A stretch of DNA of 64,000 nucleotides from NCBI GenBank assembly GCA_963573385.1, contig CAUYLG010005261.1:1-64000 (forward strand), in the 5' to 3' direction. The DNA comes from Cacajao melanocephalus. Its lineage: Eukaryota; Chordata; Mammalia; Primates; Pitheciidae. Below, in pieces: positions 33,670 through 46,514 of this stretch; positions within the stretch are counted from its first letter, which is position 1; each line of letters opens with the position of its first letter. Below the pieces are notes generated by a model that was not told the origin of the DNA, did no database searches, and saw only the letters and a list, made by a program, of their open reading frames with translations. A program made the translations under genes and the position numbers.

Positions 33670-34740
33670 TGTAGGTAAGTGCTTGCCCTAGTGTCACATC
33701 CCAGAGTCCTTCGATGGAAATTTGCAGAAATTGTGTTAGAATCATTGAATAACAAAAATTTAGACATTTAAATCACTAGTTTTTTAGAGAATGCCATGGC
33801 CTGGCTCTATGGCCTTGAGTAAATCACCTTTTAAATTTGATCTTAGTTACCTGATCTTTAAATCAAGATTATTAGACAAATCCAAAAGAAAATTGGCCAA
33901 TGACTAATTAAGAATCTTAATGTACCATATGAGTACTGAGAGCCCCAGAAGGCAGAAGCAGTACTTGTGTTAAAAGCCACCTGGTGGACCACAGCCGTGG
34001 GCGTGCAAACACAGGAGCGGGACAACGTTATTGCCTACTGGCCCTTGATCTCTTCCTCAGCATGACAGAATACTTAAAAGTTAGCTTCTTTTCTTCAATG
34101 ATAGAATTTAAAATCTAAAGCCTATATTTCTTCTTTAGTACCAATTATTCAAAAGAAAAAAATAGAACATTTCAGCTATTTTAGCCCTTCTTGCATTTTC
34201 TCTACTTTTCATTTGCTCTTTAAACTTTCAGTACTCTAAGATGAAATTTTTTCTTTAATTAATAAAGAATGCATGAAATACTTCAGCAACTTCACACACC
34301 CTATTGTTAAACTCACAGTTGTCATGGAAAGATGAAAAAAGATAAGATATGGAATCTCCCAAAACCCCAGTTAGGTCAAATGGTATTATATTTTAGAGAC
34401 GGAATCACAAAACCTTCACAGATCTGTATCTCTAAATAGATTGGGTATTTGCTAATGCACTGGGTTAAAAGGAATGGCTGACTTTGCGGTCGCTTAAGAC
34501 ACACACAGTAGGAAAAGTTTGGAAAAGTAAATTTGGAATTTTTACACACTCTCTCCTACACTTTAAATCATCTCTAGATTACCTATATTACCTAATACGA
34601 TGTAAATATCATACATGTAGTTGTTATAATGTATTTTTAAAATTGTATTATGTTTTATTGTTGTGTTATTTTTTTTTCTGAATATTTTTGATCCATGGTT
34701 GACTCTCATGGAAAACTCGATCACCTTGCCACTCACTGTG
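33670..34740. other. Unassigned sequence
   Basis: AT-rich, no recognised repeat, RNA gene or exon. Open frames up to 65 codons only. Confidence 0.5.
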
Positions 34741-34744
34741 TGAT

Positions 34745-34868
34745 TCATCAGCCAGCACTGGCATCTCTTGTGAGCTGGCTAGGGGCCCCAGCCCAGATCT
34801 ACTGAACCAGAATTTTCATTTTAACAAATCCCCAGGTGATTCAGACCTATGTAAGTCTGAGAAGTGCT
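34745..34868 (-). mobile_element. MER5A-like hAT-Charlie fragment
   Basis: 'ggccccagcccagatctac', 'tgaaccagaattttcattt' and 'aacaaatccccaggtgatt', followed by TAAGTCTGAGAAGTGCT, match MER5A in reverse. The opposite end is missing. Confidence 0.85.
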
Positions 34869-34869
34869 T

Positions 34870-35570
34870 TCCGTCTTACCACACTCTCATACACTGAAGG
34901 CGTTTACTTATTTGATGCAATGAGACATCCTGGAGTAGGCAGTTCTGAGTTAGTACAATGTCTCAGTGATTACATCAGAGACCCAGGATTTCACCATCTT
35001 TCTGCTTCACCATCCTAAGCACGTAGGGCTTTGTTTGCCTTTATTAACTGGCCTTAGAATCACAAGGTGGGTATTGGACCACTGACTTCTGGTCAAGAGG
35101 AAAGGCAACCAGGAAAAAGATAAAAGGGACTTTCTCTTGGGATGCCTGGCTTTTTTATTCTGGAAGGGCACCTGCCTCATGAAGCACCATCTCTTATTGC
35201 TTGTAACTGGTGAACAGCTAAAGTTAGACATCAGGGAAGCTGAAGTATAAAGTATTTAATGTTTTCTATACAACAGATGAAACAGGAGAAGTAAGTTGTT
35301 CTTGGGTGGCTAATCCACTGTCTCTGCCATGTTTGTTAGCACATGTTGATAGATGAAAAAATGGCCAAATAAATGTGGAAAATGTATATCAAAGTTTTAA
35401 TATACCAAGCTTCATTATAAATCTCCCAGGAGAAATATAGTAAATAGTGTTTCCACTTACCTGATCACAGAACCCCCTTTTTGCAGGAAAATATTTTCTG
35501 CCAACAAAATCAAATGATAAAAAAAGGAAAAAAGTAGATTCATAATATTGTCTCTGTCCAATTATTCAAC
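34870..35570. other. Unassigned sequence
   Basis: 34990-35230 may be an old repeat, but I cannot assign it. Nothing else is recognised. Confidence 0.4.
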
Positions 35571-35574
35571 CCTA

Positions 35575-35660
35575 TTGTTAGAGTACAGAAGCTGTGGGCA
35601 ATAGGTAATGAATTTGGCCCTCTGTGGACCAGATTTTGCCCAAAATTTAGTGACCTCTGT
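35575..35660 (+). repeat. MER58-like hAT fragment
   Basis: 'gaatttggccctctgtgga' and CCAGATTTTGCCCAAAATT, ending in GTGACCTCTG, resemble the 3' end of a MER58-class element. Short and diverged. Confidence 0.5.
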
Positions 35661-35797
35661 TTTATAGTTAGGCACAACAGAAATATGGTCAGCAGTAATA
35701 CAACCACAACAACATCTATTAATATTCATATGGCACCCTAGATTCTATAAACTTTTAAAATATAACTATATATCTATATTATATACTGAACATAAAA

Positions 35798-35838
35798 TAT
35801 ATCTATATGTAATGTAAAATACATTATATGTAGATATA
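35798..35838. repeat. AT-rich inverted repeat (hairpin)
   Basis: Two 19-nt arms (35798-35816 and 35820-35838) separated by AAA pair with two mismatches. They lie in a TA-rich stretch. Confidence 0.75.
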
Positions 35839-35844
35839 GACATA

Positions 35845-36835
35845 TACACACAATCTCTTCTGATTCTAACAAACACTATTTTATGGTTTCTGGAAAATCC
35901 ACAGTGTCATGCTGTAAACTTCCTTAAGTAATTGAAACATTCCCTAGGGCTCTGGATATTATACTTAGCTAATTGTAGTAACAGTATAATACTTTGAATT
36001 TATACTTTTTCTTCCCAAAGTGCTCAGAGAATTTCTTAATTTGATCTTCATAATTGTCCTTTGAGAGAATCCAGCACCCAGTCAATTATTCACATGAGCC
36101 TTTGAAAGTATTTCGTATACTTTGAATTTATTATTGTACTTTGCAATTTGTAGACCTTAAATCACTACAACCCCTGCCATCTCCCCTTTCAAGTATACTG
36201 GGCTATTAAAGGCAGATTGGACTGTTAAAGACAGCTCAACTTCACTGATAATAAGTACCACTATTATACTGTGGGCATGGGTCTATCGTGGCATCTATGG
36301 TGTTTTAGTGCATGTGTTTATTTAAATGTTTATGTATCTTCCCTAAGAAACAATAAACCACATTAGGATTGGGCCTGCATGTGTTCTGTTGGTCTCTGTC
36401 TTCAGTGTCAACCAGAGAGCATAACATATGAATGTTGTCAAGTGAAGTGCTCTGAGTTAATAGCGGGGGTGGGGAGCCACAGTGGGCAGCAAGGGTGACT
36501 TCCCAGCTACTGGGCTGCCCTTGGGATTTCAGAGTCAGCGTCTTCTGTCCTCACAGATGCACTGTCTCCATTGCTGCAGTTGGCCATCCATTCCAACTCT
36601 GCTGGTATTTTCTGTCATGTCAGAGCAATGAGAACAGATCCCAAGGCGACTGCAATGATGTACCTGTGGATTGAGTTCAGGCCATTAAATTGCCATCATG
36701 CGACCTATCTAATGTCATTATAGTCCAGCTTCAGCAAAGCAGAGCAATAGAGAAAAAAATGACACAATTACCAATGTGTGTGTTCTCAGACTTTCAAAAG
36801 AGCCTGAAGGAAGAAGTGTCTGTAATAGATGGAAC
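35845..36835. other. Mostly unassigned sequence
   Basis: A weak L2-like tail may lie at 36290-36440. The rest, including the 36450-36660 GC-richer part, is not recognised. Confidence 0.4.
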
Positions 36836-36838
36836 AGT

Positions 36839-36878
36839 ACACACACACACACACATACACACACACAGACTCACACAC
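36839..36878. repeat. (AC)n microsatellite
   Basis: AC units with an interruption by AT and then GACTC. The T/H-repeat open frame over it is an artefact. Confidence 0.9.
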
Positions 36879-36884
36879 AGAGCC

Positions 36885-38720
36885 ATGTTTTCCAAGGGGA
36901 GGTTTGTAAATTGTGGAGGAAATGAATTACTAAACTAAGGTTTCTGTTTGGATGTGAGCTCAGTTCACTCTCTCTGGAACTCTCTATAGTCAAATCTCTT
37001 TTCCAGGGGCTTATGGAAGAAACTTTGCAAATTCAAAAGTGGGAATGTTGAAAAGTTGAAGCCCTTAAATCATCTATCTGGTAACATATGTTTCCTGGTA
37101 TTTTACTTTGAGATTAAAAAGAAGAAAGAGCTACATTGTGGTTGAATTACAAATTGGGCTACCACACATATTCGATGGAGTATAACAGATCTTGTGTAAT
37201 TTTACATTGAATATACTGCATCTTAGATTTGCTAAGTATAAAGTAACTCCTAGAAATGTTTTGGTAGTTTTGACTCAGAACCTTAACCCTGAAAAAGTTC
37301 TTTAGGAATGTTCAAATGATTTCTTACTTTTGCAAGTTTCCCAACTAACATCTTGCGTGATTTATTGTCCTGATCTTATTTCTTAGTATTCATATGCCTT
37401 TTCTTTGTTTTGTTGTTGTATTGGCCTCATTTGTTAGGGAAAGACTTGTAAAATTTCCTCTTCTCTTAGCTTCTTATAATTTTATTATCAGTCTCTCTTG
37501 TCACCTCGTCTTGCAAATAGGCCTGGGAACTTTGGGCATCTTTACGCCTTAAAATTATCTTTAAAATGCCTCCCACCTCCTCTCTAATTAACTGCAATCA
37601 GGAAGGCTAGTTGGTGGACACATGGTGTCGTAGCTCTGTGAAATGCTGCCTGATGGCTATAAACACAGCCATATGTTCTCTGTGAAATATGGCTATAATC
37701 ACCAGCAACAGGAACAGCTGATAGAAGATGAAGGATCGGCTCTTCTTGTCCTCCTGTGTTATTTGCAAAACCTGTGAGGCACTTTACAGATTGGGTGAAT
37801 GTTTTCTCTTTGCCATCACTGCTTCTGCTAAATTTCCTTTGTATTTTAGCGTCAGTTCTTTCCGATATACATTTGAGCTTGAAATGGCAGTTATTAAAGG
37901 AATATATTTAGTACCCTCCTGTTTAACATCACAACACTTTAATTAAGATGGCCTCTCTTGAAATCCTGCAGTACACACGTTACCCAGGTTTCTAAAGCTA
38001 AGTAGTTATCAAGAGAAAGGATAAAACCATCAAAATTTTCACAGTGAATGAACAAGAATTTCTCAGCAAAGTTCAATAGATGTGCCCTGAACCAGTGCAA
38101 CTTATAATACCCTTGAGCCTAATTGCTTTCCTGCATTTTGGCAAGAAAAATAGCTGACTTGCAATGGAGTAGAAAGAAGAGGTTTGGAAGAAAGTGTCTT
38201 TTAAGAAAAGCTTCCAATGAAAATTTCAATCAATATTTTTAATCCCAGAAGATGAGATAAAATATGATATTATGTTCCTTGCCCTGAGAGATTATGGATA
38301 GGGTTGTTTTTCAGTGTAGGTAGGAGAGCAGTTTCAGGAGCAAAGCTGCCTCGGTATCCCTCCCACACAACAATGCAGACAGTAAGCTATCATCCAGCAT
38401 TTCAACAATGCCTTGTATCTGAGATTTAAAACAGTGGCCCTCAGATGCCACCTTCTTATTAATCCAGGGTGGATTCCTGGTTTCATGGCTGGGCTGTGAG
38501 ATACAGATATCTGGCTTCCCTGTGCAGTCATGTGAGAGAAGCCGTGTATAAGATGTGTAATGCACTCTCGGTCTCTCTACTGAACTGCATTTGGTTGTTT
38601 TGTTTATTAAAGTAACCAGGCAAAACTGAGTGTACAGTTGAGGCACTGGTTGCTTTTAAGCCTCCACTTTCCATTTTAAGATGTTTTAGCTTGCTAATTT
38701 TGATATCAAGTTTTCTATCT
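36885..38720. other. Unassigned sequence
   Basis: No repeat family recognised over 1.8 kb. TGGCTATAA occurs twice near 37654-37700. Frames at 38311-38646 (111 codons, minus) and 37728-37946 (plus) have no domain. Confidence 0.5.
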
Positions 38721-38726
38721 TGAAGA

Positions 38727-38787
38727 TGTGTTTGTGTGTGAGTGTGTGTGTGCGTGTGTGTGTGCGTGTGTATGTATATGTATGTGA
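38727..38787. repeat. (TG)n microsatellite
   Basis: TG units with CG and TATG interruptions. Cys/Val open frames across it are artefacts. Confidence 0.92.
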
Positions 38788-38789
38788 TA

Positions 38790-39150
38790 TGTATATTATT
38801 GAAAGCTTATTTTATTGCCTCTTCAATGCTTTGGGGGTTTTTTTTAAAACAGGGCTCTCACCCTTTACCATTTTTTTGCTTTTCTTTTTTTTTTTTTACC
38901 TTGTATGCACCACACAGGCTATTAAACTGTGTGCAGGTGATTGATCTCTTTAATAAAAGCAAGTTCTTTAGTAAGCAAAGAGTGATAAAGATAAACAAAT
39001 GTACTGGTTTGTCCAGTGCTTTGGAGATTATGGTAACACGAGAGCATCAAGAAAGCCTATTAACAGATAAGTTAGATGAAACACATCAATTTTGATTTCA
39101 GTAAGTCAGGAACCATTCGCTTTAAGTTAATTTTATCCATGTTTTCTCTT
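38790..39150. other. Unassigned AT-rich sequence
   Basis: No repeat family recognised. It holds T-runs near 38838 and 38885 and leads into the CpG-retaining segment. Confidence 0.45.
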
Positions 39151-39488
39151 CATTTGTAATACTTTGTGGGTTTTAACAGAAAATATTTAATAGTGTGCCG
39201 TGTAGTCCATAGATAAACGATGTTGGCAATTTCTCCACCTAACTGCTTGTCAAGCCCCTTAGCAAGGTACACACTGCCCCGCAGTTTATCATCTCGATTT
39301 CTAGATTGTTTTGGAAGATCATTGAGAGGGCCGAGACTCCCCAGAGGACTGTGCTCTAATCCTGTCATATTTTTTAAAACGCTGGAAAGTATAAGGTTAC
39401 ATGGTAAGATGACTTTACATAGGCATCTCTTCCGCTCGTCACAATAGCGCTCTCTTTCCATGGTAACTGGCGTTTCCATGGCACACAC
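39150..39488 (-). other. CpG-retaining segment with unrecognised 112-codon ORF
   Basis: About ten CpG sites in 320 bp, well above the surroundings, and no repeat identity. The minus strand is open for 112 codons (39488 to 39150), with two in-frame ATGs in good Kozak context (GCCATGG and ACCATGG). The plus strand is also open for 75 codons. I do not recognise the product. The ATGs fall inside X-box-like sites, so the context may be coincidental. It could be a conserved regulatory element, a terminal exon or chance. Confidence 0.2.
39454..39485. promoter_or_regulatory. Two tandem X-box-like (RFX) sites
   Basis: CTTTCCATGGTAAC (39454-39467) and GTTTCCATGGCACA (39472-39485) each match most of the GTTNCCATGGNAAC pattern and repeat with an 18-bp period. 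RFX binding is inference from the motif. Confidence 0.4.
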
Positions 39489-39541
39489 TGCAGGCTCCTC
39501 TAGAGCAGCTGAGGGGCTTTCTGAAGATGCTCACCCACCCA

Positions 39542-39559
39542 CAAGTGTGAGCACACTTG
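39542..39559. repeat. Short palindrome
   Basis: CAAGTGTG-AG-CACACTTG: 8-bp perfect arms with a 2-nt spacer, just before the TC repeat. Confidence 0.8.
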
Positions 39560-39560
39560 C

Positions 39561-39586
39561 CCTCTCTCTCTCTCTCTCTCTCTCTC
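39561..39586. repeat. (TC)n microsatellite
   Basis: An uninterrupted CT run of about 13 units. The Leu/Ser and Glu/Arg open frames across it are artefacts. Confidence 0.95.
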
Positions 39587-39589
39587 AGG

Positions 39590-40450
39590 CACAGCTTCAG
39601 CCTACCGTTTATGTGAAGACAGGCACATTTTCTCACAGAAATTCACCAAATGGAACAAAGCAAATTTAAAAATAAAATCTGCTTTTCTCCCTATTATGTG
39701 ATAAGACAAATAGCCACTGATGTGGTCTTTTAGAGTGATCTGGAAATGTAACAAAAACCCGTCCTGTCCTCAGTGACATGGATTAACAGGATAAAATCTT
39801 GGAGGCAAAATTTGACAGGGAAAACAGTCATCCCTGGACCAGATTTTCTAAATTTATTTCCATTCCTTAGACTTTGAGCTAAGTCTATAGCTCAACATCA
39901 TGTTAGATGCTGTGACGCATAAAAGAAATTTATGCCCATGGGGATCTTGCTTTTGTTTGGAGGCTTTGGGGAATAAGATTTAGACATACACAATAATTAG
40001 AAAATAATATAAGGCTGTAAATAACCAAAATATATTGTTCCCATAGGATCACTCCAACATTTTTGGGCTTAGGGGCAAACAATGCTGCCGTTTTCTTCCC
40101 CTATCATTTTTATTCTTAGGACTAGCAATACCAAAACATTTTAGGAAGATGTACCCGTTTAGGAAGATGTAGTGGTGAGAACTTTTTGAGGCACTATCTG
40201 CTTACTTTCCAAGAATAAATAAGTAACCATTATATTAATCTTTTATTACTAATTTCATAATTGGTATCTTATCTGTTTTTAGCACAGATGTTCACTTCTC
40301 AAGTTAACTTTCAAATGCTTTAAATAAAACGTACAGTTTTCATTTGGTCTGAGCAAATTGAGTTAGACTAGATCATCCTCTGAATGACTATTCTTATATT
40401 GTCTTTCTGCTTTGATGAAGCACGGCAGTATAGCAGAGAGCACGAGTAAG
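39590..40450. other. Unassigned sequence
   Basis: No recognised repeat. A TTTAGGAAGATGTA stretch is duplicated near 40140-40170. Confidence 0.45.
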
Positions 40451-40455
40451 TTTGT

Positions 40456-40793
40456 GTGCTGGAAACTTAATCCCCAGTGCAACAGTGTTGAGAGGCAGGA
40501 CCTTTAAGAGATGATTAGAATGAAAGGTATGATCTTACTAGTGGATTAGCTATTATGGGAATGGGTTCCCGATAAAACGGTAAGTTTGGCCCCCTTTCTC
40601 TTTTGCTCCCTATCATCCTCTTTCACCTTCTTATCTAATGCCATGGGATGACACAGCAAGAAGGCCATAATAAGGTGCTGGGACCTTGATGTTAGAATTG
40701 CCAACCTCCAAAACTATAAGAAATAAATTGCTTTTTAATATAAATTACCCCGTCTGTGGTATTCTGTGATAGCAACAAAAACAGACTAAGAAA
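40456..40793 (+). mobile_element. MLT1A-like (MaLR) LTR, 5' truncated
   Basis: 'ggaaacttaatccccagtg', 'cagtgttgagaggcaggac', 'aagaaataaattgcttttt' and the end AACAGACTAAGA define it. The first bases of the LTR are missing. Confidence 0.88.
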
Positions 40794-40796
40794 ATA

Positions 40797-40985
40797 GCTT
40801 TGTGGTTAAATAAATTCATTTGAATTCTAGACCTCTTATTTATTAGCTTTGTGGCTTTAGCCAAGTTAACCAACCTCTCTGAACCACAGCAGCAAAATGG
40901 TCCTGATACAATGGTAGTATATTTGTTTCTATTACGGCAACTGTGAGGATTAAATGAGATATTGATATACTCAATACATGGTAGC
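40797..40985 (+). repeat. MIR SINE
   Basis: 'ttagctttgtggctttagc', 'acctctctgaaccacagca' and 'gaggattaaatgagatatt' follow the MIR order. Confidence 0.78.
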
Positions 40986-41165
40986 TTATTTATTCAACCA
41001 ATGTGCATTAATTTTACACTATGTTTCAGGCACTGCCTTAATTGTGTGGATATAGCAGGATTGATTTTTGGCCTTCAGGGATTTAGCATGCAGACATTGA
41101 AGCAGGAACACATAATGCTGTAAGATCCACTGAAATGTGTAATGACATCTAACAGCCCCCTCAAA
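40986..41165 (-). repeat. L2 LINE 3' end
   Basis: 'ttcaggcactgccttaatt' and 'atagcaggattgatttttg' resemble the reverse-complement L2 tail (pattern: caggcactgttctaggc...atacagcagtgaac). Confidence 0.68.
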
Positions 41166-41169
41166 TATT

Positions 41170-41445
41170 AGTTAGTTAGCCTGGAAAAGTAGGGGAATTT
41201 AATTTTGTGGATATGAGTGATCCACTTTTCACTTGTTTTTGATCTGGGATCTGTACTTTTTCATCGATGTCTCCATGGGTAAATTCGTACAATTTTGTGT
41301 TTCTGACAAATTGAGGTACAATAGTTATAGATATTTCCTCAGCTTTTGTAATATCCAAACTGGAATTTCTAACTAAAGCTAATGCTGACTCATGACTCTT
41401 GAAGTCTCTTGAGATTGCTGTGGCCAGGTCCTGCTTGAAGGTCTC
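41170..41445 (-). other. Unassigned segment with 60-codon minus-strand frame
   Basis: The minus strand is open around 41358-41176 with a non-repetitive, hydrophilic composition. I do not recognise it. It lies between two L2 fragments and may itself be LINE-derived. Confidence 0.25.
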
Positions 41446-41449
41446 ATCA

Positions 41450-41600
41450 TGTATTCACTCATATACTCATTAAGTCATTCATTTGACACATATTATTCAG
41501 CACCCATTATATACAAGTGAGTAGCCATGCATTAAAGTGGAAATAAATATCAATCAGCAGATATTAATCCTATCCTCAAAGAATGGACAGTTACTGAAAT
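41450..41600 (-). repeat. L2 LINE 3' end
   Basis: 'ttcatttgacacatattat', 'tcagcacccattatataca' and 'cctatcctcaaagaatgga' match the reverse-complement L2 tail. Confidence 0.7.
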
Positions 41601-41604
41601 TTTG

Positions 41605-42130
41605 GGATCTGTGAGGGAACTGATGATAGGAGGGGAATGGGGTGTCTAAAATCAGGGAGCTATGTCCAATTGGCGGCTATTCTGGCATAAGATCTGTAGA
41701 AATCAGCATCATACATCTGGATCGTCCCCTCCTACCTACCTGATGGATTTTCTTGGTCACTGTTCTTGGTTAAGTATGAAGTGTAAGTAGACATACTCAA
41801 TTCATCACTTTTTTCAAGGAACATATATTTTGTTCCCAAATGCATCTAACACTTTTCATAAAGAGCTTTCATTTTTCTTGGTAGGAAAATATGAGAGCTG
41901 CATGGAGCAGCTAAGGAAGAACTCAAGCCTAGAGGTGCCAGTGGAGACTTACAGTGATAAAGATAAAAATGGTGGACTGTAAGAAGTCCAAGATAATGTT
42001 ATAAAAGTGCTGTGTCTTAAATTGTATCTCAAAACAGCAGCATGAAAACAACAATGAGAAATTTGGGTAGGTGGAAAAGAAGGGAGAAGATAAGAGACAG
42101 AATCTACATGTACAAAGGATCAAGGCAGAA
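41605..42130. other. Unassigned sequence
   Basis: No repeat family recognised. Confidence 0.4.
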
Positions 42131-42134
42131 ATGA

Positions 42135-42445
42135 GCTTGTCACATTATGCTAAGTGAAAGAAGCCAGACATAAAAGACCACATACTCTATGATTGAGCTT
42201 ATATAAAATGACCAGAGAAGGCAAAGCTACGAGGACAGAGGGTGGGGCTGCAGGTGGGAATGTGATTAACTGCAAAGGGGCATGAGAGATCTTCTCGAGG
42301 TGATGAAAATATTCTAAAACCGGATTTTGGTGATGCTTGCACAACCTGGTAAACTTATTAGAAATCAGCAAATTATAAACTCAGAGTAGGTGAATTTTAT
42401 GGCATTTAAGTTATACTTTAATGATGTTAAAAATAACAACAAAAA
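42135..42445 (+). mobile_element. L1M 3' end
   Basis: 'cattatgctaagtgaaaga' and AGCCAGACATAAAAGACC, followed by 'gatgaaaatattctaaaac' and 'ttaagttatactttaatga', give the L1M 3' UTR to its A-rich end (AAAAATAACAAC). Severely 5'-truncated. Confidence 0.87.
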
Positions 42446-42499
42446 GACATGTTTCTTCTGTGAATAAAGACTGGTAAGGAAATTGATATGGTTGCAGCT

Positions 42500-42600
42500 G
42501 TAGGGCCAGAGTCTCAGAGCAGAGAAATAAATTGACCAGAGTCACACAGCCAGCAAGAAGTAAAACTTAGATTTCAATAAAAGATAATTTGGCTCCAAGA
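42500..42600 (-). repeat. MIR fragment
   Basis: 'agcagagaaataaattgac' and 'cagagtcacacagccagca' match the reverse-complement MIR core. Confidence 0.6.
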
Positions 42601-42604
42601 TAAG

Positions 42605-43220
42605 ATTGGATGAGTAAAATGGTGCCTATTGGAGGAGAATATTGGATTAATGAGGAGAAGGGGACGAGTTTTATTTGAAAAGCTACCTGAAATATTTTTG
42701 ACTCTTTGTAGAAAATAAGCATGCTGAAACCAGCATTTTAGAAAGCTTAATTTAGTAGCAGGAATCACAGGTGGAATATTTTTTAAAAGCCATGATGGAT
42801 GAATGAGTGCAGTTTTCTAGGTGAGGCAGGTCTTGGTTAGAGTTATGAAAGAGAAAAATGGGAGGGACATTTTGAAGGAAGAAGAGTCACGCCATGTTGA
42901 CTGATCCCACAGGATTTATTATATATGAAAGTGCTTTGAAAATTGACAAGTTTGTTAAAGAAATGGAAATGATGATTTTTTTTTTCTATTGAGCATACTG
43001 AAAGCGGTAATCAAATAAGTGGAGAAACTCAAGATGTTGGGGAGGAAAGGGCTAAGTGTGGATAAAATATCATTCAGGGGATTATGGGATGGGCTTGCGA
43101 GTAGAGAGGGAGGTATTCTTATAGGAAGGCGGATGGTCTCTTCTGGGAATGCAGGGATGTTGATCCCACACATCACACACCTAACCTATGCGATGGATGC
43201 CATGCTGGATACTGCAGAGG
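42605..43220. other. Unassigned sequence, possible L2 remnant
   Basis: 42760-42960 has a weak L2-antisense flavour. Overlapping frames at 42955-43228 carry no domain. Confidence 0.35.
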
Positions 43221-43224
43221 TTTA

Positions 43225-43640
43225 CTAGGCAGAGGTTTTGGTTGTATGTGACAGAAACCCAGCTTAAAGTAATTTAAGAAAAAAGTGGAGTTTGTTGTTA
43301 CACGATATTAGAGAGTCCAGGAATTGGGTGCTTAAATTTGTCATCTCTATTCTCCTCTATGTTAACTCTGTTCCTAGGTCGGCTCTCCTTCCTCTGTGGC
43401 AAAAATTACCACTGACAACTTGAGATTTACTTGTTCCTTGTTGTAAGAAATCCCAGAAATTGCAGAATTTCTTTCCCATGAAGTAAATGGGGAAAATAAG
43501 CTATGAGATGAACTCTGGCAGACTCCACTTGGGTCATATCACATGAGCTAACCCTTGTGGTCAAGGACACTGGTTCTCTTATTTGCTGGACAATAGCCTT
43601 GTGTCCCATTTCATGGGGACAACCAGCCTCATTCAATCCA
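43225..43640. repeat. Ancient interspersed repeat, same family as 4370
   Basis: Begins 'ttggttgtatgtgacagaa' then ACCCAGCTTAAAGTAATTT, the head of the family seen at 4370-4900. Family name not assigned. Confidence 0.5.
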
Positions 43641-43744
43641 AAGGAACGTAGGGTTTTATAACTAGAATATGGTAAAAAAAACAAACAAATCCCTAAAACT
43701 TGCTCACTACAAGATGTAGTGTTGAAAGCTTATAAACTCTTAAT

Positions 43745-43895
43745 AATAGGATTTATTATTTACATTCTAGAGATATAGAAACCAAACCCTGGAAAAGTTC
43801 AGAAATATGACCAAGATTATATGGCCACAAATGAAATAATAAAGCTGAGGTTTGAATTCAGGTCCCTTTGTTCCAAAGCCTGGCTGTTTTGAAGG
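43745..43895 (-). repeat. MIR SINE
   Basis: 'ggaaaagttcagaaatatg', 'gaccaagattatatggcca' and 'gctgaggtttgaattcagg' match the MIR reverse complement. Confidence 0.8.
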
Positions 43896-43899
43896 AAAC

Positions 43900-44710
43900 A
43901 ATGGATGTAGAACAGGTATACGCTGAAATAAAAAGGGAAGAACATGAGAAAATCAGTTTTGGGATATTAAGTACAGGTACCTCAACTTGAGACAGAAGGC
44001 AGCAGTTGGCAGGGCCCACAAGTAAGGTGGGAAAACGGCAGGGGATAGGGAGAGAGAATTGGTAGTTTGGGACTGAGGAGAAGGTCTGGAATACTCACCT
44101 CAGGTTACAAGCCAGGATTTATTTCAATGGCAGGTAATTGTGGACTTGCCAAGCAGGGGGGAAACCAAATTGCATTTTGAGAACCAAATCTTAGAATAAG
44201 CCGGTACTCAAGTTGTAAGGCTTTTTCAAAAAGCATTCTGTTGCCTGGAGACAACAGAGAAGTAGAGACAGTGGACACTTTAAGCAGCCAACTCAGCCAG
44301 CATCACCAGGAAAATACCATGGGCTAGACTCTGTATCAGCCTCTACACATAGAGGATGAAACGACAGGCACGATCCAATCAACATTGTGGGAAGTGGGGA
44401 GGCATGTTTATGGCTGGCCTCAGGCGCTGGAGAGGGTAGAGCTGAAACAGCTGAACAGGAGGTGGCCACTGTCAGTAAGGAAGCTTGAATGCTCAAAGGT
44501 GTGTTAATCCTGTGAACAAGGGATTAGAGTTTGGAAGAGCTGCCGAGGAAGGAGAGAGGAAGTCAGGAATGGAAACAAAGTGAAACACTATTCAGACTTG
44601 TCTGATTGAGTGGGTCAGGGTAAAACACGCCAAGAGACGTGAGAGAATCTAACCCAGGCCAGGTCTTTTTCCAGGTAAAGGTACAGGGCAGCTTTTGATG
44701 GATAATGGGT
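43900..44710. other. Unassigned sequence, possible L2 remnant
   Basis: 43945-44110 loosely follows L2 ORF2 antisense ('tcagttttgggatattaag', then a GGCAGCAGTTGG). The rest is unrecognised. Confidence 0.35.
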
Positions 44711-44714
44711 ATGT

Positions 44715-44890
44715 TCTGATCCTTTGATAATGTAGAGTACTACAAAGAACAAAGACTTTGGAGACAGCCAATCCTGGAGCTGAACCCCGCTCTGCCACTA
44801 GCTAATTGCACGACCATAGGCAAAATATCAATGTCAGTGTGAGTCAACTCATCTAGAAAATGGTGATAGGCATAATTATGAAACTACCAT
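44715..44890 (+). repeat. MIR SINE
   Basis: 'gaacaaagactttggagac', 'ccccgctctgccactagct' and 'catctagaaaatggtgata' follow the MIR order. Confidence 0.78.
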
Positions 44891-44894
44891 ATTC

Positions 44895-45505
44895 TGGGAA
44901 ATATATTTTTATATATAGCATATACCTATGTATACACTGACGCACACACTCATACACAGAGAAAGAGAAGGCTTAGCGTATAAAAATACTAAATAAATAG
45001 TAGCTTGCAATAATAATAGCAAATTCAGGTAAACTTTTCTCTTGAAAACCTTTAAAATTTACTCTTAAGCAAACCTTACTCTTAAGTAAAGAACAAAATC
45101 CTGAATTCTAATTTGGCCTAAGAAGTAAAAAAAACAAAAAACCATTTTCAAACCAGATTAACTTGCCCAAGTTATTTGGTCACTTCTTCAAATAACCTAT
45201 GCTTTATCTAACATATTTTTACATAATAAAAATCATCCAAGTGCCCTTTAAGTTATGGAGCCCTAAATTAGATGCACTAGTATTGGGAGAATCTATTCAA
45301 TAGTTGACCTTGGATTATCTTGCATTACCTTTCCCCATGTTTGAGTTCACCTTGGATATGCTTATAGGATCAATTACTGTTTTATATGCTAATTGTCTTT
45401 CACAAGTATCCAACTTGATTGTATACCACAGGTATCCAATCCTTTTTTCATTCTCCTCAACCTTATGAATATCTAATCACTATGCTTAAGAAGCATGAGC
45501 AATAT
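44895..45505. other. Unassigned AT-rich sequence
   Basis: TA-rich near 44905-44935. No recognised repeat or exon. Confidence 0.45.
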
Positions 45506-45519
45506 TTTTAAAAAATCTG

Positions 45520-46510
<991 letters not shown>

Positions 46511-46514
46511 TTAT

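Noticed and set aside
36839..36878. Regularly spaced short repeats considered as CRISPR-like
   Set aside because: Plain AC microsatellite. No repeat-spacer arrays exist in this window, and the DNA is primate.
38311..38646. 111-codon minus-strand frame
   Set aside because: No recognisable domain, no promoter or splice context. Length is within chance expectation for 64 kb in six frames.
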